DNA of 64,000 nucleotides from Symbiodinium microadriaticum (GCA_001939145.1 LSRX01000052.1:1051227-1115226), one strand, 5' to 3'; shown: positions 10,570-21,769, counted from the stretch's first letter. Notes: generated by a model from the letters alone, not told the origin. Numbers and translations are program-made.

Positions 10570-10826
10570 GGGTAGTTCCGTGAATTAGGGTCCCTTGGGG
10601 GGTTCCTTAAAGGGATTTGTAGGGGCTTCCATAAGGGTACTATACGTGTGACATATTGGGGTACTTCTCTAAATTAGGGTCACTTTTTTAGGTCCCCATG
10701 GGTAGTTCTTTAGGGTTTAGGCTTTAGGGTTTGGGGTTTAGGCTTTAGGGAGAAGGTCCCCAATATAGTACGGCACCCTTATAAAGGGGCCCTTAAAGGG
10801 ACTCTAATTTAGAGAATCACCCATAT
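10570..10826 (+). mobile_element. PAL4 element with internal telomere-like insert, plus a left-end fragment
   Basis: A left-arm fragment at 10570-10650 precedes a full copy (10661-10826). Its centre is interrupted by TTTAGGG-type repeats at about 10706-10750. GACATATTRGGG precedes both left arms. Confidence 0.7.
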
Positions 10827-10920
10827 GAGCCTTGCGCGCGCGAGAGACTCTTACGCCGTAAGCCCCAAAGGCGGGAAGCCCCAGGCCCGAGGCAACTTCA
10901 GCCCTAGGTTTAAGGGCTCC

Positions 10921-11030
10921 ATACGGTTGATGATAAGAATGCTGCAGCACCCAAAATAATAAGGAATATACCATAATTCCCCATAGTTTAGGGTCCTTAA
11001 GGTAATGCAGGATTTATATCATCAACAGTA
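10921..11030 (+). mobile_element. PAL2 palindromic element
   Basis: Copy with a diverged left arm and an intact right arm ending ATCAACAGTA. Confidence 0.8.
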
Positions 11031-11968
11031 TCTAGGCATAGACAGTCAAGGCCGAAAACAACACCTGGGCTTTCAGCCCGATAATTTCCAAGAAGCCGAA
11101 AGCCTCGAGCAAGAAAGTGGCAGGGTGCGGAGGATCGTGGCCGAACGTGCGAAAGCTGCCCAATGAGCTACTGCGGAATTTGCACAGGCCAGGGCTGGGA
11201 CGACTAGCAGGTTCAAAGGTTTGGGGATTGGGGAAATAACAAGCAGACGAGGGTTGTGGGGTAGAAGAAAGGTTTAGGATGTAGGGTTGAGGGTTTAGGG
11301 ATAATGTACCTCTAGTGGAGACCCTAAACGGCAGTAGGCAGAAATCGTAGGTATTTAGGCTTCTTTGCAAGGGATTGCTGTAATGTTCAGAATTCCCCGA
11401 CGCTCCACTGCACACTTCGACCTGAACACTACCAGTTAGAACTTCGGTTTACGAAGGAACGGTATTAATAATCCAGAGCGTCCTACATGCTTGCATTGTC
11501 GAAAGCAGTAGGGTTTCACTTTACAGTGTTAGGAAACCGATTGTGGCTTGTGTAATAACTCCCCAGATTGTATAGGTACTTAGGTCAAGCTGCATGGCTT
11601 TCCTTTACATGAAGCCTCAACCTTCCATAACCTCCAGATGCCCAGCTCTGGGTTCCAAACTGTCGCGCCAACGGTTTAGGGTTTGGGGGTTTATGTGTTT
11701 AGGGTTTGGGGGTTTAGGGGTTTAGGGTTTAGGGGTTTAGAACACACACTGTAGCCGACGCCCAATGCACGAAGACAGCCATGTCCATAATGCGGGGCCC
11801 AGAATAATTAGTAGTATTATCCTTTAGGGTTCCGAATATCAATATAACGGTATAACAGCATACAGAAAAGTTTAACTATTCAGACACCAAAGTTACTGAC
11901 CCAGGGTATCTCAGGATCCTTGCTACTGGTCATGTATCCCCAGAATCGTTCAGTATTGGAAGGTCCAG

Positions 11969-12002
11969 ATGTCTGCTTGGAGTGCACCGAGTCGCGCTAT
12001 CT
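11969..12002 (+). CDS. Cys-rich repeat exon (C-x-E-C part)
   Basis: It reads DVCLECTESRY after TCCAG. A CT|GAGACT (GA) donor joins 12773 to give SRYLNPDSTCKTEC. It is the first of 33 consecutive exons that join in frame. Confidence 0.7.
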
Positions 12003-12772
12003 GAGACTTGGGATGTTCCGTTTAGAGGTTGTGGTCTTAGGATTGAGGCTTAGGGTTTAGGGTTTAGGGATTAGGGATTAGGGTTTAGGGCTTATAGGCT
12101 TTTAGGATTTAGGGGTTAGGGCTTAGGGTTTAGGGCTTAGGGTTTCGAGTTTCAGGCTGCTGGTTGACGGGCTTAGACGCTGTAGCAGCCTCCCTGGGTG
12201 TTCTCGATGAGAGCTGCGGCTCTGAGGTGGATGTAGGGAGCACAGCCACACAGGAACTAAACAAGAGAGGTAGCATGACTTTGGATAGTTAGTGTTCTGT
12301 TGCCTAGGCTAGACCTCTGCCCTGCACCCAAACCCTTGCCCAAAAGCCTGCTTCAAGCCTACGACACCCTTTGAACAATTAGGGGTGTCACTGTGAGAAC
12401 AGTAGGGAGGTGGGGCCACAAGCAACACCAGAAGGGAAAGTACTTGTAGCATGGGATGCCATATGTCTTGCAAGGAGTCGTTGTCAGGTTTCCTGTTAAT
12501 TATAAGTAGGCTGAGACAGATGGGGCATTTATGAGTCTGCTGCGGATGCAGGCCGCAGTCTGCAAGTCACCATCGATCACATCTAGAGCTTCCATCCTGC
12601 CACACCAACTCGGAGGCTCATAGCCTTACTTTGATAAAGCAACCCGCATATGAGCCTTCGACAAGAAGCATGAGGAAGCGATTAGGTTCGTGCAGCCCCA
12701 CCTTCGCAAGGAGAACCCTACCCCTAAACCCTAAACTCCTAAACCTTAAACCTGCAAGACCTAATAGCCAAG

Positions 12773-12801
12773 GAACCCGGACAGCACTTGCAAGACAGAG
12801 T
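12773..12801 (+). CDS. Cys-rich repeat exon, 5' host exon of the ANK-A intron
   Basis: It reads NPDSTCKTE and ends in a split Cys codon T|GC (AGAGT|GCCCGG). Joined to 16423 it gives CKTECPDGFYRYGEE, a perfect module start. The intron so defined, 12802-16422, contains the whole ankyrin gene ANK-A. Confidence 0.68.
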
Positions 12802-12980
12802 GCCCGGGACCTCAGGACCGGCGATGCACAGCCGAAGCGTAGCAAACTTAGGTTTCCGTGCTTGGTAATGGAAAAGATGCTACCCTTGCCGGGGCTAAGC
12901 GGTTAGGGATGCTTAGGGTAGGGTGTTGGGCTCAGGGTTGCCATACTCTTACAGGCTTTAGGGCTGTAGGGTTTAGGGTC

Positions 12981-13077
12981 TACCCATAGGCTCCCTAGCA
13001 GTTCCTTTTTGGGGGGTTACCTTATAGGATCCTAAATATAAACCACAAAAAAGGAACTACTACGGAGCCTGTGGGTA
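12981..13077 (+). mobile_element. PAL1 palindromic element
   Basis: Full copy with TACCCATAGG at the left end and GTGGGTA at the right. It lies in the ANK-A host intron. Confidence 0.85.
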
Positions 13078-13978
13078 CTCTTAGAGCCCTAGAGCTTCAC
13101 GCTTCTGGAAGCGCAAATCCAAAGAACCTGAATCGCATGGTAGGTTTCTGCTCCCCGTGTCGTCATATGCCTAAGGCCCCAAGATTCCAAGTAATATAGG
13201 GCCCCTATTAATTAGAATAGGGCTTGGGCTTGGGGGCGGGGGGGTATATTCTACTATAATGATAGTAAGGAACCCCCAAAACCTTAGTCTAATTATAAAG
13301 GCCGCCAGATTACTTAATAATCAGATGCTATCCCGAATAACCTACGTGGTGACTATCTTGAACTCAAGTACCTCATCATTCCTCATGTTTTAAAGTTCAG
13401 ACTTTGAGATAAAGTATAGGGACTATAGGGTGTATAGGGCCTCGGACGTGCGCGGTTTAGAGGGTCTTGCAGACGGTATATACGCGGTTGAACCAGAGCT
13501 CAGATGGTTTGCAGAGTTTAGTTGGATTCGGACTTACAGGGTTTGTAGGGATCGGGATTTGAACTTTCAGTAAGGGCTAGTTAGGAGTTATAGTGGTTTG
13601 GGTACCAGGATTGACAAAAGCCTTTGAACAGAAACCCTAAACCCTAAACCCCTAAACCCCTAAAACGAAAAAGAGCCCCCCAAAAGGCATCCGCTATCGA
13701 CATGCCTCTCTGTAGGGCTTCAAGTTTTAGACCCCTCAGTCAGGGTTCCGGATAGCTGAAGTGGTCCAAAAACAAGCAGTTCAAAACAAGTCTAGGGTTT
13801 AGGGTTTAGGGCTTGGGTTGCAGTTGGCTGGAGAATCATGTTTTGTTAACGGACAGGCATGAAGCTGGCTCAGCCTGTTTCCTTCTGTTACAAACCGAAT
13901 TGGGTGAACTTCTCTGCAAGACTAATTTTACGGTGTGTCCAGAAATCAAACCTTTCGGGCTAGCGACTGCTGACATAG
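13078..13978 (+). other. ANK-A upstream region within the host intron
   Basis: No exon is seen. It includes a weak palindrome at about 13170-13320, CCCTAAA at 13630-13660 and TTTAGGG at 13790-13815. No recognisable promoter. Confidence 0.6.
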
Positions 13979-15460
13979 ATGTTGCACGTACTCTCCGTGT
14001 CGGGGGAAGTCCAGCTCACGATTGAGTTGGCGAGCTTTCTCGAAACAGTCCCTGCAGGGAGCTGTCCCGTCCAGGCATTAAAGCAACACTGGCACGGCTT
14101 GTGCGGGCAGCCGAGATTCAGGCAGCGGCTGTCATTCTTGGATGATGGCTTGCTGCTGAATGACAATGATAAGCAAGTGCTGAGACCAGGTGAAGTTCAG
14201 CTTGTGCATCTCAACTTCAGTCCAACATCTGAAGAGCAAATAAAGGAGCTTCAGCATGCGGCAGAAAATGGCTGGACATCGTGCGTGGAGTTCATTCTTC
14301 AAAGACCGCAAGACCCGGATTTGAATTTAGGTTGCCCACCCCTTTACGCAGCATCATCAGAGGGGCACCTAGAGGTTGTACGCCTCTTGCTGGAGGCCAG
14401 CGCTGACAAAGACAAGGCCACGAATGATGGCCGCACCCCTTTGTTCGTTGCAGCTGGGCAAAGCCATTTGGAGGTTGCGCGCTTCTTGCTGGAGGCCAAG
14501 GCTGACAAGGACAAGGCCACGCATGATGGCTTCACACCTTTGTGCTTTGCAGTTCAGGAAGGACATTTGGAGATTGTGGGACTTTTGCTGGACGCGAAAG
14601 CCGACATGAATACAGTCAGGGACTCTGGCTCCACCCCTTTGACCATTGTAGCTGAGCGCGGGCACTTGGAGGTTGCCCGCCTTTTGCTGGAAGCAAAGGC
14701 TGACACCAACAAGGCCGTGCAGGATGGTGTCACCGCATTGATTTTTGCAGCTCACGAAGGGCAGCTGGGGGTTGCGCGCCTTTTGCTGGAGGCCAAGGCT
14801 GACAAAAACAAGGCCATGACCGATGGTTCCACCCCATTGCTTTGTGCATCTCAGGAAGGGCAGTTGGAGATGGTGCGCCTCTTGCTGGAGGCCAACGCCG
14901 ACAAGGACGAGGCCTCGAATGATGGCATCACCCCCCTGATCGTGGCAGCTGAAGAAGGGCATTTGGACGTTGTGCGCCTCTTGCTGAAGGGCAAGGCTGA
15001 CAAGGACAAGGCCATGAATGATGGCACCACCCCATTGTCCGTTTCAGTCAGGCATGGTCACTGGCAAGTCGCGCACCTCTTGCAGCGCATGGGGTACACC
15101 TTTGGTCGGCATGCAGATTTGCAACTGGACAGGGCTAGCAAGGGCAAGACCACGAATGATGCCTCCTCCTGTTCGTCCATCAGCAAGGGCTGGCGCATGG
15201 GGCACACCTTTGGTCGACATGCAGATTTGGTTGCGGCTGGCAAGGGCAAGGGCAAGGCCACGAAGAATCATGGCTCCTCCTCTTCGTCCATAGGCAAGGG
15301 CAAGGCCGCGAATGATGGCTCCTCGTTTACGTCTGTCAGCAGGGTGGTTGCTGCATGGGGTACACCATCCTTTGGTCGACCTGCAGGTTTAGTCGGGGCT
15401 GACAAGGGCAAGGCCGCGAACGATGGCTCCTCCTCTTCGTCCGTCAGCAAGGGCAGTTAG
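13979..15460 (+). CDS. ANK-A: ubiquitin-like plus ankyrin repeat protein, intronless
   Basis: This is a 493-residue open frame whose start ATG directly follows an in-frame TAG. That TAG also supplies an AG acceptor suited to spliced-leader addition. Residues 1-80 resemble a ubiquitin-like fold: a strand-rich start, LKQHWHGLCGQPRFRQRL, and LRPGEVQLVHL. Residues 85-370 hold one partial and eight full 33-residue ankyrin repeats with the TPL...AA..GHLEVVRLLLEA.AD core. Residues 371-493 are a low-complexity Gly/Lys/Ser tail built of degenerate copies of a GRHADL plus SSSSS unit. Ankyrin repeats bind other proteins; the UBL suggests a link to ubiquitin or proteasome adaptor roles, which is inference. 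The architecture is typical of large dinoflagellate families. The gene sits inside an intron of the cysteine-rich gene, same strand. ANK-B shares the N-terminus but has an intron at codon 27 that is absent here. Confidence 0.9.
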   Translation: MLHVLSVSGEVQLTIELASFLETVPAGSCPVQALKQHWHGLCGQPRFRQRLSFLDDGLLLNDNDKQVLRPGEVQLVHLNFSPTSEEQIKELQHAAENGWTSCVEFILQRPQDPDLNLGCPPLYAASSEGHLEVVRLLLEASADKDKATNDGRTPLFVAAGQSHLEVARFLLEAKADKDKATHDGFTPLCFAVQEGHLEIVGLLLDAKADMNTVRDSGSTPLTIVAERGHLEVARLLLEAKADTNKAVQDGVTALIFAAHEGQLGVARLLLEAKADKNKAMTDGSTPLLCASQEGQLEMVRLLLEANADKDEASNDGITPLIVAAEEGHLDVVRLLLKGKADKDKAMNDGTTPLSVSVRHGHWQVAHLLQRMGYTFGRHADLQLDRASKGKTTNDASSCSSISKGWRMGHTFGRHADLVAAGKGKGKATKNHGSSSSSIGKGKAANDGSSFTSVSRVVAAWGTPSFGRPAGLVGADKGKAANDGSSSSSVSKGS

Positions 15461-15520
15461 CATGTGGGCACCGTGGTCGACCTGCAGATTTGGTCGGCAA
15501 GAGCCAAGGCACTTTGCGCC
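15088..15520 (+). repeat. Minisatellite-like tail of ANK-A
   Basis: Units of about 100 nt carry a TTTGGTCG-C-TGCAG core near 15100, 15205 and 15370, each followed by AAGGGCAAGG and a TCCTCNTCTTCGTCC-like Ser tract. A decayed fourth core lies just after the stop (GGTCGACCTGCAGATTTGG from 15475), so the stop appears to cut into the array. Confidence 0.75.
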
Positions 15521-15715
15521 TGACGCCTACACCGGCTCGTCTCGTTTGTCCACGGCTGCTGAGGATACCAGTTGGAGGATGGGCGAGTTCTAGCAGGCCG
15601 CAAGGACAAAGCCATGACCTTGCTGGGTTCTCCAGGAGGCGGGCCCTCAAGGCCCAAGTAAAGTTCAAGACTCGATCCCTTTGAATGGAACTTGGGGCGC
15701 TGAAGACTTGTCTTT

Positions 15716-15732
15716 CGGGGGGGGGGGGGGGG
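15716..15732 (+). repeat. Poly-G run downstream of ANK-A
   Basis: A run of about 16 G residues lies 250 nt past the ANK-A stop. It may be unreliable in the assembly. Confidence 0.8.
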
Positions 15733-16093
15733 TAGTTGTTTAGAGGTTACCCTACGAATCTTTGGGTATGGAGTCATAAGCTCCCTGCGGCTTCAAGTGA
15801 TCCCTAACGTCTCATGGTCTTGCATATCATGAGAGGGTTTAGGGTTTGGGGTTTAGGGTTTTCAGGGTTTGGAGATGACGTGGAAACCGGGTATGGTTTC
15901 AGCCGAAGATTCAGCTCGCCCGTGGCTTGCATGCGGGAACCTTTCCAAGTCCTTAAGGATCCGGTTTTAGGGTTAAGGGCTTTTGGGCATGTCGACCTTA
16001 CCCTCTACCGCTTGAACCCAAAGCCCTCAACCCTAAACCGGCTCTTTTTAGGGTCTTGTAGAATATAGTTCGGCCTTAAAAGAGTTTGCTCCT

Positions 16094-16185
16094 GCCTATA
16101 GTCTTCATTGTAGTTCCAGCTTTTGGTTGAACCATTTTTTCATATTTAGGATTTTGTATACAGACTACAATGGAGACTTTTGGTA
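16094..16185 (+). mobile_element. PAL6 palindromic element, diverged
   Basis: GCCTATAGTCTTCATTGTAG and a mirrored CTACAATGGAGAC are present. Confidence 0.78.
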
Positions 16186-16422
16186 TATTTGTGCTTTTGG
16201 AACAGAGTTCATAGGCCAATTCGTTTCATGACGTGTAAGGCCGCTGGTAGACTCTGGAGCCACGAGTCCTTGCTGATTGCTGGGTTCTTGTTATGCGGAC
16301 AGCTGCAATTGCGATAATACGGATCTGTAGTATTCCCTGTTTTGGTAATCCCTAAACCCTAAACCGTGTTAATTCAAGTTCTCAAATACCATTCCTGAAC
16401 AAGAGCCCAGCTTGCGACCAAG

Positions 16423-16465
16423 GTCCTGATGGCTTCTACCGCTATGGCGAGGAGGAGACGGGCAG
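16423..16465 (+). CDS. Cys-rich repeat exon, 3' host exon of the ANK-A intron
   Basis: It reads PDGFYRYGEEETG after ACCAAG|GTCC; with the T of the upstream exon the first codon becomes Cys. A GGCAG|GACTTC (GA) donor joins 16745 to give TGRICPRCFHTCNKC. Confidence 0.72.
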
Positions 16466-16744
16466 GACTTCAACCCTAAACTTTAAAGCCTGGCAGAAGT
16501 CACTTTTTCCCACATTCATGCAATTCAGTAATGTTTTTTTTTTATTGCTTTGAGAGTGTCGAGGTGGTGGGTATGTGCTGTGTCAGGATGAAGGTACGGT
16601 CAACTAAATGCTCAAGTATCTTCGAAACCAGCCCGTGATCATCATTCGAAATGCCTGCTCCGTGCCGTAAACCATGTAATGATAGCATGTCAAACTTCGA
16701 GCCAAAAAACAAGTGCTGGCTCCTTCAACTAGCCTAGTTTGCAG

Positions 16745-16787
16745 GATTTGCCCGCGTTGCTTCCACACCTGCAACAAGTGCGATTCC
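16745..16787 (+). CDS. Cys-rich repeat exon (C-x-x-C-x3-C-x-x-C part)
   Basis: It reads ICPRCFHTCNKCDS between TTGCAG and TCC|GTGCCC. Joined to 17775 it gives CDSADICKEC, with C-x5-C as expected. Confidence 0.75.
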
Positions 16788-17396
16788 GTGCCCCGGACTC
16801 CAACGAGTTAGGATTCAGGGCTTGCAGGTCCGGATGAGAGCTTTTGAGGTTACGGTGCTCGCGCAAACCAAGGGTTTAGGGTTGAAATCCTTGGCTGTGG
16901 TTTGGTGTTTGGAGCTTGAAGGTTACTAGTGGCTGGACCCCTGAATCCCCTGCGAAGAACATGGGGCAAACTCATTGGGTTACAGGGGCTATGTTGCCGG
17001 TTTATATAGGTTTGGGAGATCCCAGTTCCATACTTGGGGGGCGGGGTTATGGGACATAGTATGGAAGGTTTTAAGCATCCTAGTTGGGGTTATAAGTAAG
17101 TAGTTGGTAAGTGTGGCTACCTTAGTTATAACAACCTTACTTACCAAGCCGCATGGTCCTCCAAGTAGGGAACCCAAATGCCACACAAGCATCAGGATCT
17201 CCCAATGAAGTTTGACAGGTTTCCCCTCACGATTCCCATAATGTTTTTTTTTTTTTGGGGGGGGGGCCCAAATACGTAATATCGGATCCTCGTAGTTCCC
17301 ACGCTCTCAATTTCTAAACCCTATACGCACATCCGTGAGCTCGAATGCCGTGAAGTCCGAGTGCAAAATCCCAGAACCCGCAGGTTGGAATCCGTA

Positions 17397-17515
17397 CCCA
17401 AAGGGTCCTGAGTATTGTCATGGGGAATACTTCCCTAAATCATCATAAGACTATCCTGATATAGAAGCCCTACACTCTACTATATAGAGTAGGACCCCTT
17501 TGGGTTAAAGAAACC
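17397..17515 (+). mobile_element. Single-copy palindromic element
   Basis: ACCCAAAGGGTCCTGAG mirrored by TAGGACCCCTTTGGGT. Confidence 0.72.
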
Positions 17516-17642
17516 TCAGGCCCCAAGCCCAAAGCCCGAGAGACCCTGGATCCTAAACCCGAGAAACCCTCAAATCCCAAGCCCCAAAACCGCGAAACTG
17601 AACCCACCGCAGCCCGCAAGAACCCCTGAACTGCAGCCCAGA

Positions 17643-17751
17643 GACTCCAAAACCCCTTAAATTAAGGAATGTACCCTTAGATTATAATAGGGAACCCTAA
17701 TAAATCATAAGATTTAAGGTACATTCCTTAATTTAAAGGGGTTTTGGAGTC
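17643..17751 (+). mobile_element. PAL8 palindromic element
   Basis: GACTCCAAAACCCCTTAA and a mirrored GGGGTTTTGGAGTC, about 109 nt, 24 nt before the exon at 17775. Confidence 0.86.
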
Positions 17752-17774
17752 GCTGGGAGCCCTCGCAAGTTCAG

Positions 17775-17814
17775 GCCGACATCTGCAAGGAGTGCAAGAA
17801 CTCTACGCACCTTG
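17775..17814 (+). CDS. Cys-rich repeat exon (C-x-E-C-x-N part)
   Basis: It reads ADICKECKNSTHL between TTCAG and CTTG|GCGTCG. Confidence 0.75.
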
Positions 17815-18053
17815 GCGTCGAGCTTCGGGGGACCCATCTCGGCCTCGTGGTTTCAGGTCTCCTTCGGTTTAGGGTTTAGGGTTTCTTTCGGTTTAGGGTT
17901 TAGGGCCGTTTAGGGTTTAGGGTTTCAGGTCTCCGTCAGGATTTAGAATTTGGGCTGTTGTTTGAGGGTTTCGCTGGCTCTTAGACAACTTCGAGTTGAC
18001 TTCGAGTTGAGGATTGCGGGTTGAGGCTTTCCTTTCAGGGTCACTGGAGGTTC

Positions 18054-18160
18054 TACGGCTGATGGTATAAATCCTGCACTACCCATACTAAGGAACATAC
18101 CATAATTCCCATAGTTTAGGGTCCTTAATGTCATGCTAAGGATTCATATCATCAACAGTA
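18054..18160 (+). mobile_element. PAL2 palindromic element
   Basis: Full copy in the intron between 17814 and 18745. Confidence 0.85.
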
Positions 18161-18744
18161 GGTTTAGGGTTGAGTTTCGGGTTTAGGGATACTTGAGGTT
18201 AAGGGTTCTTGGTCCGGGGGCTGCTTCAGGCCACTCATCCGTGGTAGCATCGGTTTAGGGTTTTGGGTTTTGGGTTTAGTAATGTAGGGTTTAGGGTTTA
18301 GCGTTGAGGCTCCTCGTGCAGCCTACTGGACCCACTTAAAACTAAAAGGTCCGGATGACTCTACACCGAAACTTGGAGAGCTCTAGAACCTAATTAAGCT
18401 CTTTCAGGATCTCTCCGGGGGGTTTACCAGCCTTCACTGTACAGAAACTCTTTAGGGTTTAGGGGGTTTAGGGGTTTAGGTCGATCCAGTGGCGTGGAGT
18501 TTCCTTTCATCGGCCGCCTCAGCTGACTCACGGATCGGAGGCAGAATCCTTTGTTCTGGGGAACTGTCTTTGCCAACTTCTCGTGCTTTGGCTTCTGGGG
18601 TTTAAGTGGAGTTGATGTTCAAGGCCCTCTTCGAGGATCGCCAAAACGAGAAGACTGCACGAGCACAAGGCCTGCGAGTTTTGTCTTGGACGAGCTGCGG
18701 ACAAGAGAGCTTGCGGAGGCAGACATATGCAGAACACCATTCAG

Positions 18745-18765
18745 TTTGCTTGCTGGACCCGCGGT
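18745..18765 (+). CDS. Putative 21-nt microexon of the Cys-rich gene
   Basis: It encodes CLLDPR between ATTCAG and CGGT|GCGATT. It fits the phase of both neighbours and gives LLDPRCNYECPAGYY on joining to 21367. The support is only frame and motif fit. Confidence 0.45.
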
Positions 18766-18908
18766 GCGATTCCACACCGGAGGGACAAAAGACAAAATGC
18801 GTAGCATCCGAAGTGTTATCCCGAGGCTGCCCATGTGGATTTCATAGATCTTCAAGGGCTAAGAGAGGGACTTTAATGATAGGGTTTTGGGGGTGTGTTA
18901 TGGTATAA

Positions 18909-21366
18909 TAAGAAGTAAATATATGGCGCGAACTATTTTGAGTTATTGCGACTCCTGTAACACTTCTCCTATAATACTCCATGCATACGAACGTCTGGGG
19001 TCATAGGATGATATTTTCCAGGCTGACGAACCCGTCCAAGCTATGTTAGCCGAAGGCTGCTAAACCACAAACCCCCAGCCCCGGAACCCTCACACTCTAC
19101 ACCAGACTTTACCTTAAACTGCATAACCTACTCTTTTCTGTAGGTTCTCATTAATAACACAAAGACCTCCCCCCAACAAAAACAACAAGGTTTTGGTAGT
19201 TCAAGGTAGGGTTCAGGGCTTCAGGTGCTAACCCGGCAGCGTCATTTTGTTTCAGCTTTCGCCGCGAACCGGGGACCACAGACTTTACTTTATGCCCCAG
19301 AGCTGCCGGATGCTTTGCCACCTTTGGCCTAGGGTTGAGGTTTAGGCTTTGAGGTTCAGGGTCTTGTGCTCCAGGGGCTTTCAAGAGCCCCTATGTAATT
19401 TACATTGTTGTGTGACATCTTATAGCCCCTATGGAGTTGGGGCAACAAGATATCATCTGTTTGCTGGTTGTTGAGGGATATTCGGTCGTCGGGGCTAGGT
19501 TTTGGGGTGTTTGTTGAGTCCCAAGGCTTAAACTGTTAGATAAGAGCCTCAACAACTTGCAGTCGTTTTGTAAGTCGTAGGATGTAGGGTGCTGATTCTT
19601 TAACCTCGCTTCGCTTCTCTTCGACCCTCTTACTTACTAGCCATAGGCTTTAGGGTGTAGGGTTTTCAGCCTACATCTCAATCCTTGTAGCCTCTTCCTG
19701 CATCCGAAAGCTGAAGCGTGCCTAGCGGGTCCTCTTATGCCTTCGCTCCAAAACTCCACGGCCGGAAACCCTTGGAGCTTAAGACCCCGAACCCCTTTAC
19801 CCAAAGCCAAGAGCCTGAAGCCCTGCTTTTCGCCTGAAAGCTCCAGAAGCTGCCTGATAAATCAGGTTCATGACAGCTACTATCTTGTAGGGTTTAGGGT
19901 TTAGGGTTTGAGGTTACAGGTAGGCCCTAAAGCTCCTAGAGACCCTAAACGTCCAAAGGTACCTCACACCGGACTCCAAATGCTGCTCGGATGTGGCAAT
20001 GAGCAGTCGGGGTCACCAGGGCCGTGTAGTTTCGCTGTCAGTAATCAAGACAGCTTAAGGTGCCGAGCAGGGTTTACGCAAAACCAGCACATGCTTGATA
20101 GTTAGACAGGCCCCTGACTATGGTCATATGCATTGTTATACCACGCTCAAGTACGAGCTGGAACCACTGGCATTCAATTAGCCTCCGGGTTGGGGGCACG
20201 ACGATTGCCAAAACCCTAAGCCGCTATAGTCCACAACTGCCGTCGCGGTTTGGTGAACTATAGCGCCATCCAAGCATGGTTGAGGATTTTGGACGAGATG
20301 TCATTGCGAAGCAGAATGTGGATGCGAGCCATTATGTTTTCATGGATCTCTTTTGATGTCAAGCATTAGGCAACCATGTCACTACTAGATGTTCATTTGT
20401 TGTTTTGAAGTCATCAAGCCACGCCACGTCAAGTCAGCTAGGTGCCCCGCATCCTTGTCCAGCAGCGAAATTGCATTGAGACTCTATATCCGGCGGAACA
20501 GAACCGGCCGTTCACTACCATGTGGCAGATCGTGCTGATCAGTACTGGTGGCCAGCTCATCATCACCTGAGAAGGTTTAAGAGCCGAATCGTTCGAGTGG
20601 GAATCCATAGAACCTAAAAACACGGCAAGCCTTATTCGTCCCCAAATGGTTCAATGAATCGTCAGAATGCCACCCGCTCTGGAAATCTGATGTTTTTCCA
20701 TCGAGAATTCTAGATCAGGCATGGATGGGTTTATAAATGCTTATGGCATGAGCATCCAAACTGTGCCTGGGTGTATTCATATAAACGAAGTTGGCAGCTA
20801 TGAGCTTTAAAGACCGACGGCGGCGTGGAACCTTACGAAGCACAAGGCTAGCCCATGGGGTTGTTGCTTGGGGGTTTAGTCTGTTTGGCGTTATCATTGG
20901 CAAGCGGGGACGCACCATAAATGCTTGTGTGCGCAAACCGAAGTCGAAAATTTTCGTGGTGCACAAGATGCCATGGGCTTGTCGTTGCGGTTATGCTTGG
21001 TGGACGCCTCATGTGTAAGCAACTCATAGTCCGTTGCGCTTATGCTTGATAGACGCCTTTCAATTTCCCTGATAATGATACTGTAAGGTCGACAGTGCTT
21101 GGGTCGTTGCATGTTTACTATGTAGGCTTACAGTGATTTAGGGTTCCATTTAAGTGATTACTTTTAGGGTTGTTGCGGCGGCAGGATACCAGACAGTCTG
21201 CAGGCTACCAGGCAGTCTCTCTCTACGCTTTGACGCGAGCTGTACCGTCCTAAACATGTTTGAACTCTGATAAGAATGCACCAGGCAAAACCACGGCTCA
21301 AAGCCAATAAATTAGAGTGTTGTCACATCGGTCCGAAGTCTTGTGCTACACAAACCTGGCGCCCAG
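18909..21366 (+). other. Long intronic stretch with little repeat content
   Basis: 20110-21100 is unusually free of telomere-like repeats and palindromes, apart from a GGTTATGCTTGG-type segment repeated at about 20990 and 21038. A possible SYYLVG fragment at 19870 lacks partners. No gene was recognised on either strand. Confidence 0.55.
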
Positions 21367-21430
21367 GCAACTACGAGTGCCCAGCTGGCTACTATGAGCA
21401 CGGGACGGAAGAGGTTGGAGGTATCTGCAA
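21367..21430 (+). CDS. Cys-rich repeat exon (CPAGYY...GGIC part)
   Basis: It reads NYECPAGYYEHGTEEVGGIC, the clearest first half of a module, between GCCCAG|GC and TGCAA|GCCGGG. Confidence 0.8.
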
Positions 21431-21769
21431 GCCGGGATCCGAGATTGGACGTGCCAGAGCTCCCTTTCGGATCTTACGGAGAGGTTTGTAACTCGAAGTG
21501 TTCACACACCAACATACATACATACTGATGACTGGGTATCAGGGCTTTGAGGTTGTAGACTATGTTGGTACTTAGAGCCTTGGGCCTGGCTGTAAGCTGC
21601 CGTATGATGTATAAGTAGTGCCTTAAGTGAAGTGCACCGGAGAGATGTGAAGTGGCACGCTGTTCCACTGGTTGTATGTCCAGCCATTGCTCAGCAAAGC
21701 TCACTGCAGCGCGAGCTCTTGTCGGGCATCAGGTCCCGAGTCGAGCCTCCATGATCCAACAGTTCGGGA

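Larger units (their letters stand above)
9666..11968 (+). other. Intronic stretch without a confident exon
   Basis: A CP-x-x-C-x-x-C exon should lie here between 9665 and 11969 but I could not find one. It holds a CATA microsatellite (10288-10366), PAL3 end fragment (10491-10517), PAL4, PAL2 and TTTAGGG blocks. A GCAAAACCT...AAGACATATTAG segment is duplicated at 10458 and 10544. Confidence 0.7.

Noticed and set aside
14369-14962. 197-codon minus-strand open frame opposite ANK-A (and 57153-57677 opposite ANK-B)
   Set aside because: Antisense shadows of the repetitive ankyrin codons; no independent similarity.
18606-18908. 100-codon + strand open frame
   Set aside because: No family resemblance apart from the 21-nt putative microexon inside it.
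20110-21100. Possible hidden gene in a repeat-poor stretch
   Set aside because: No frame on either strand shows domain motifs or exon-like splice patterns.
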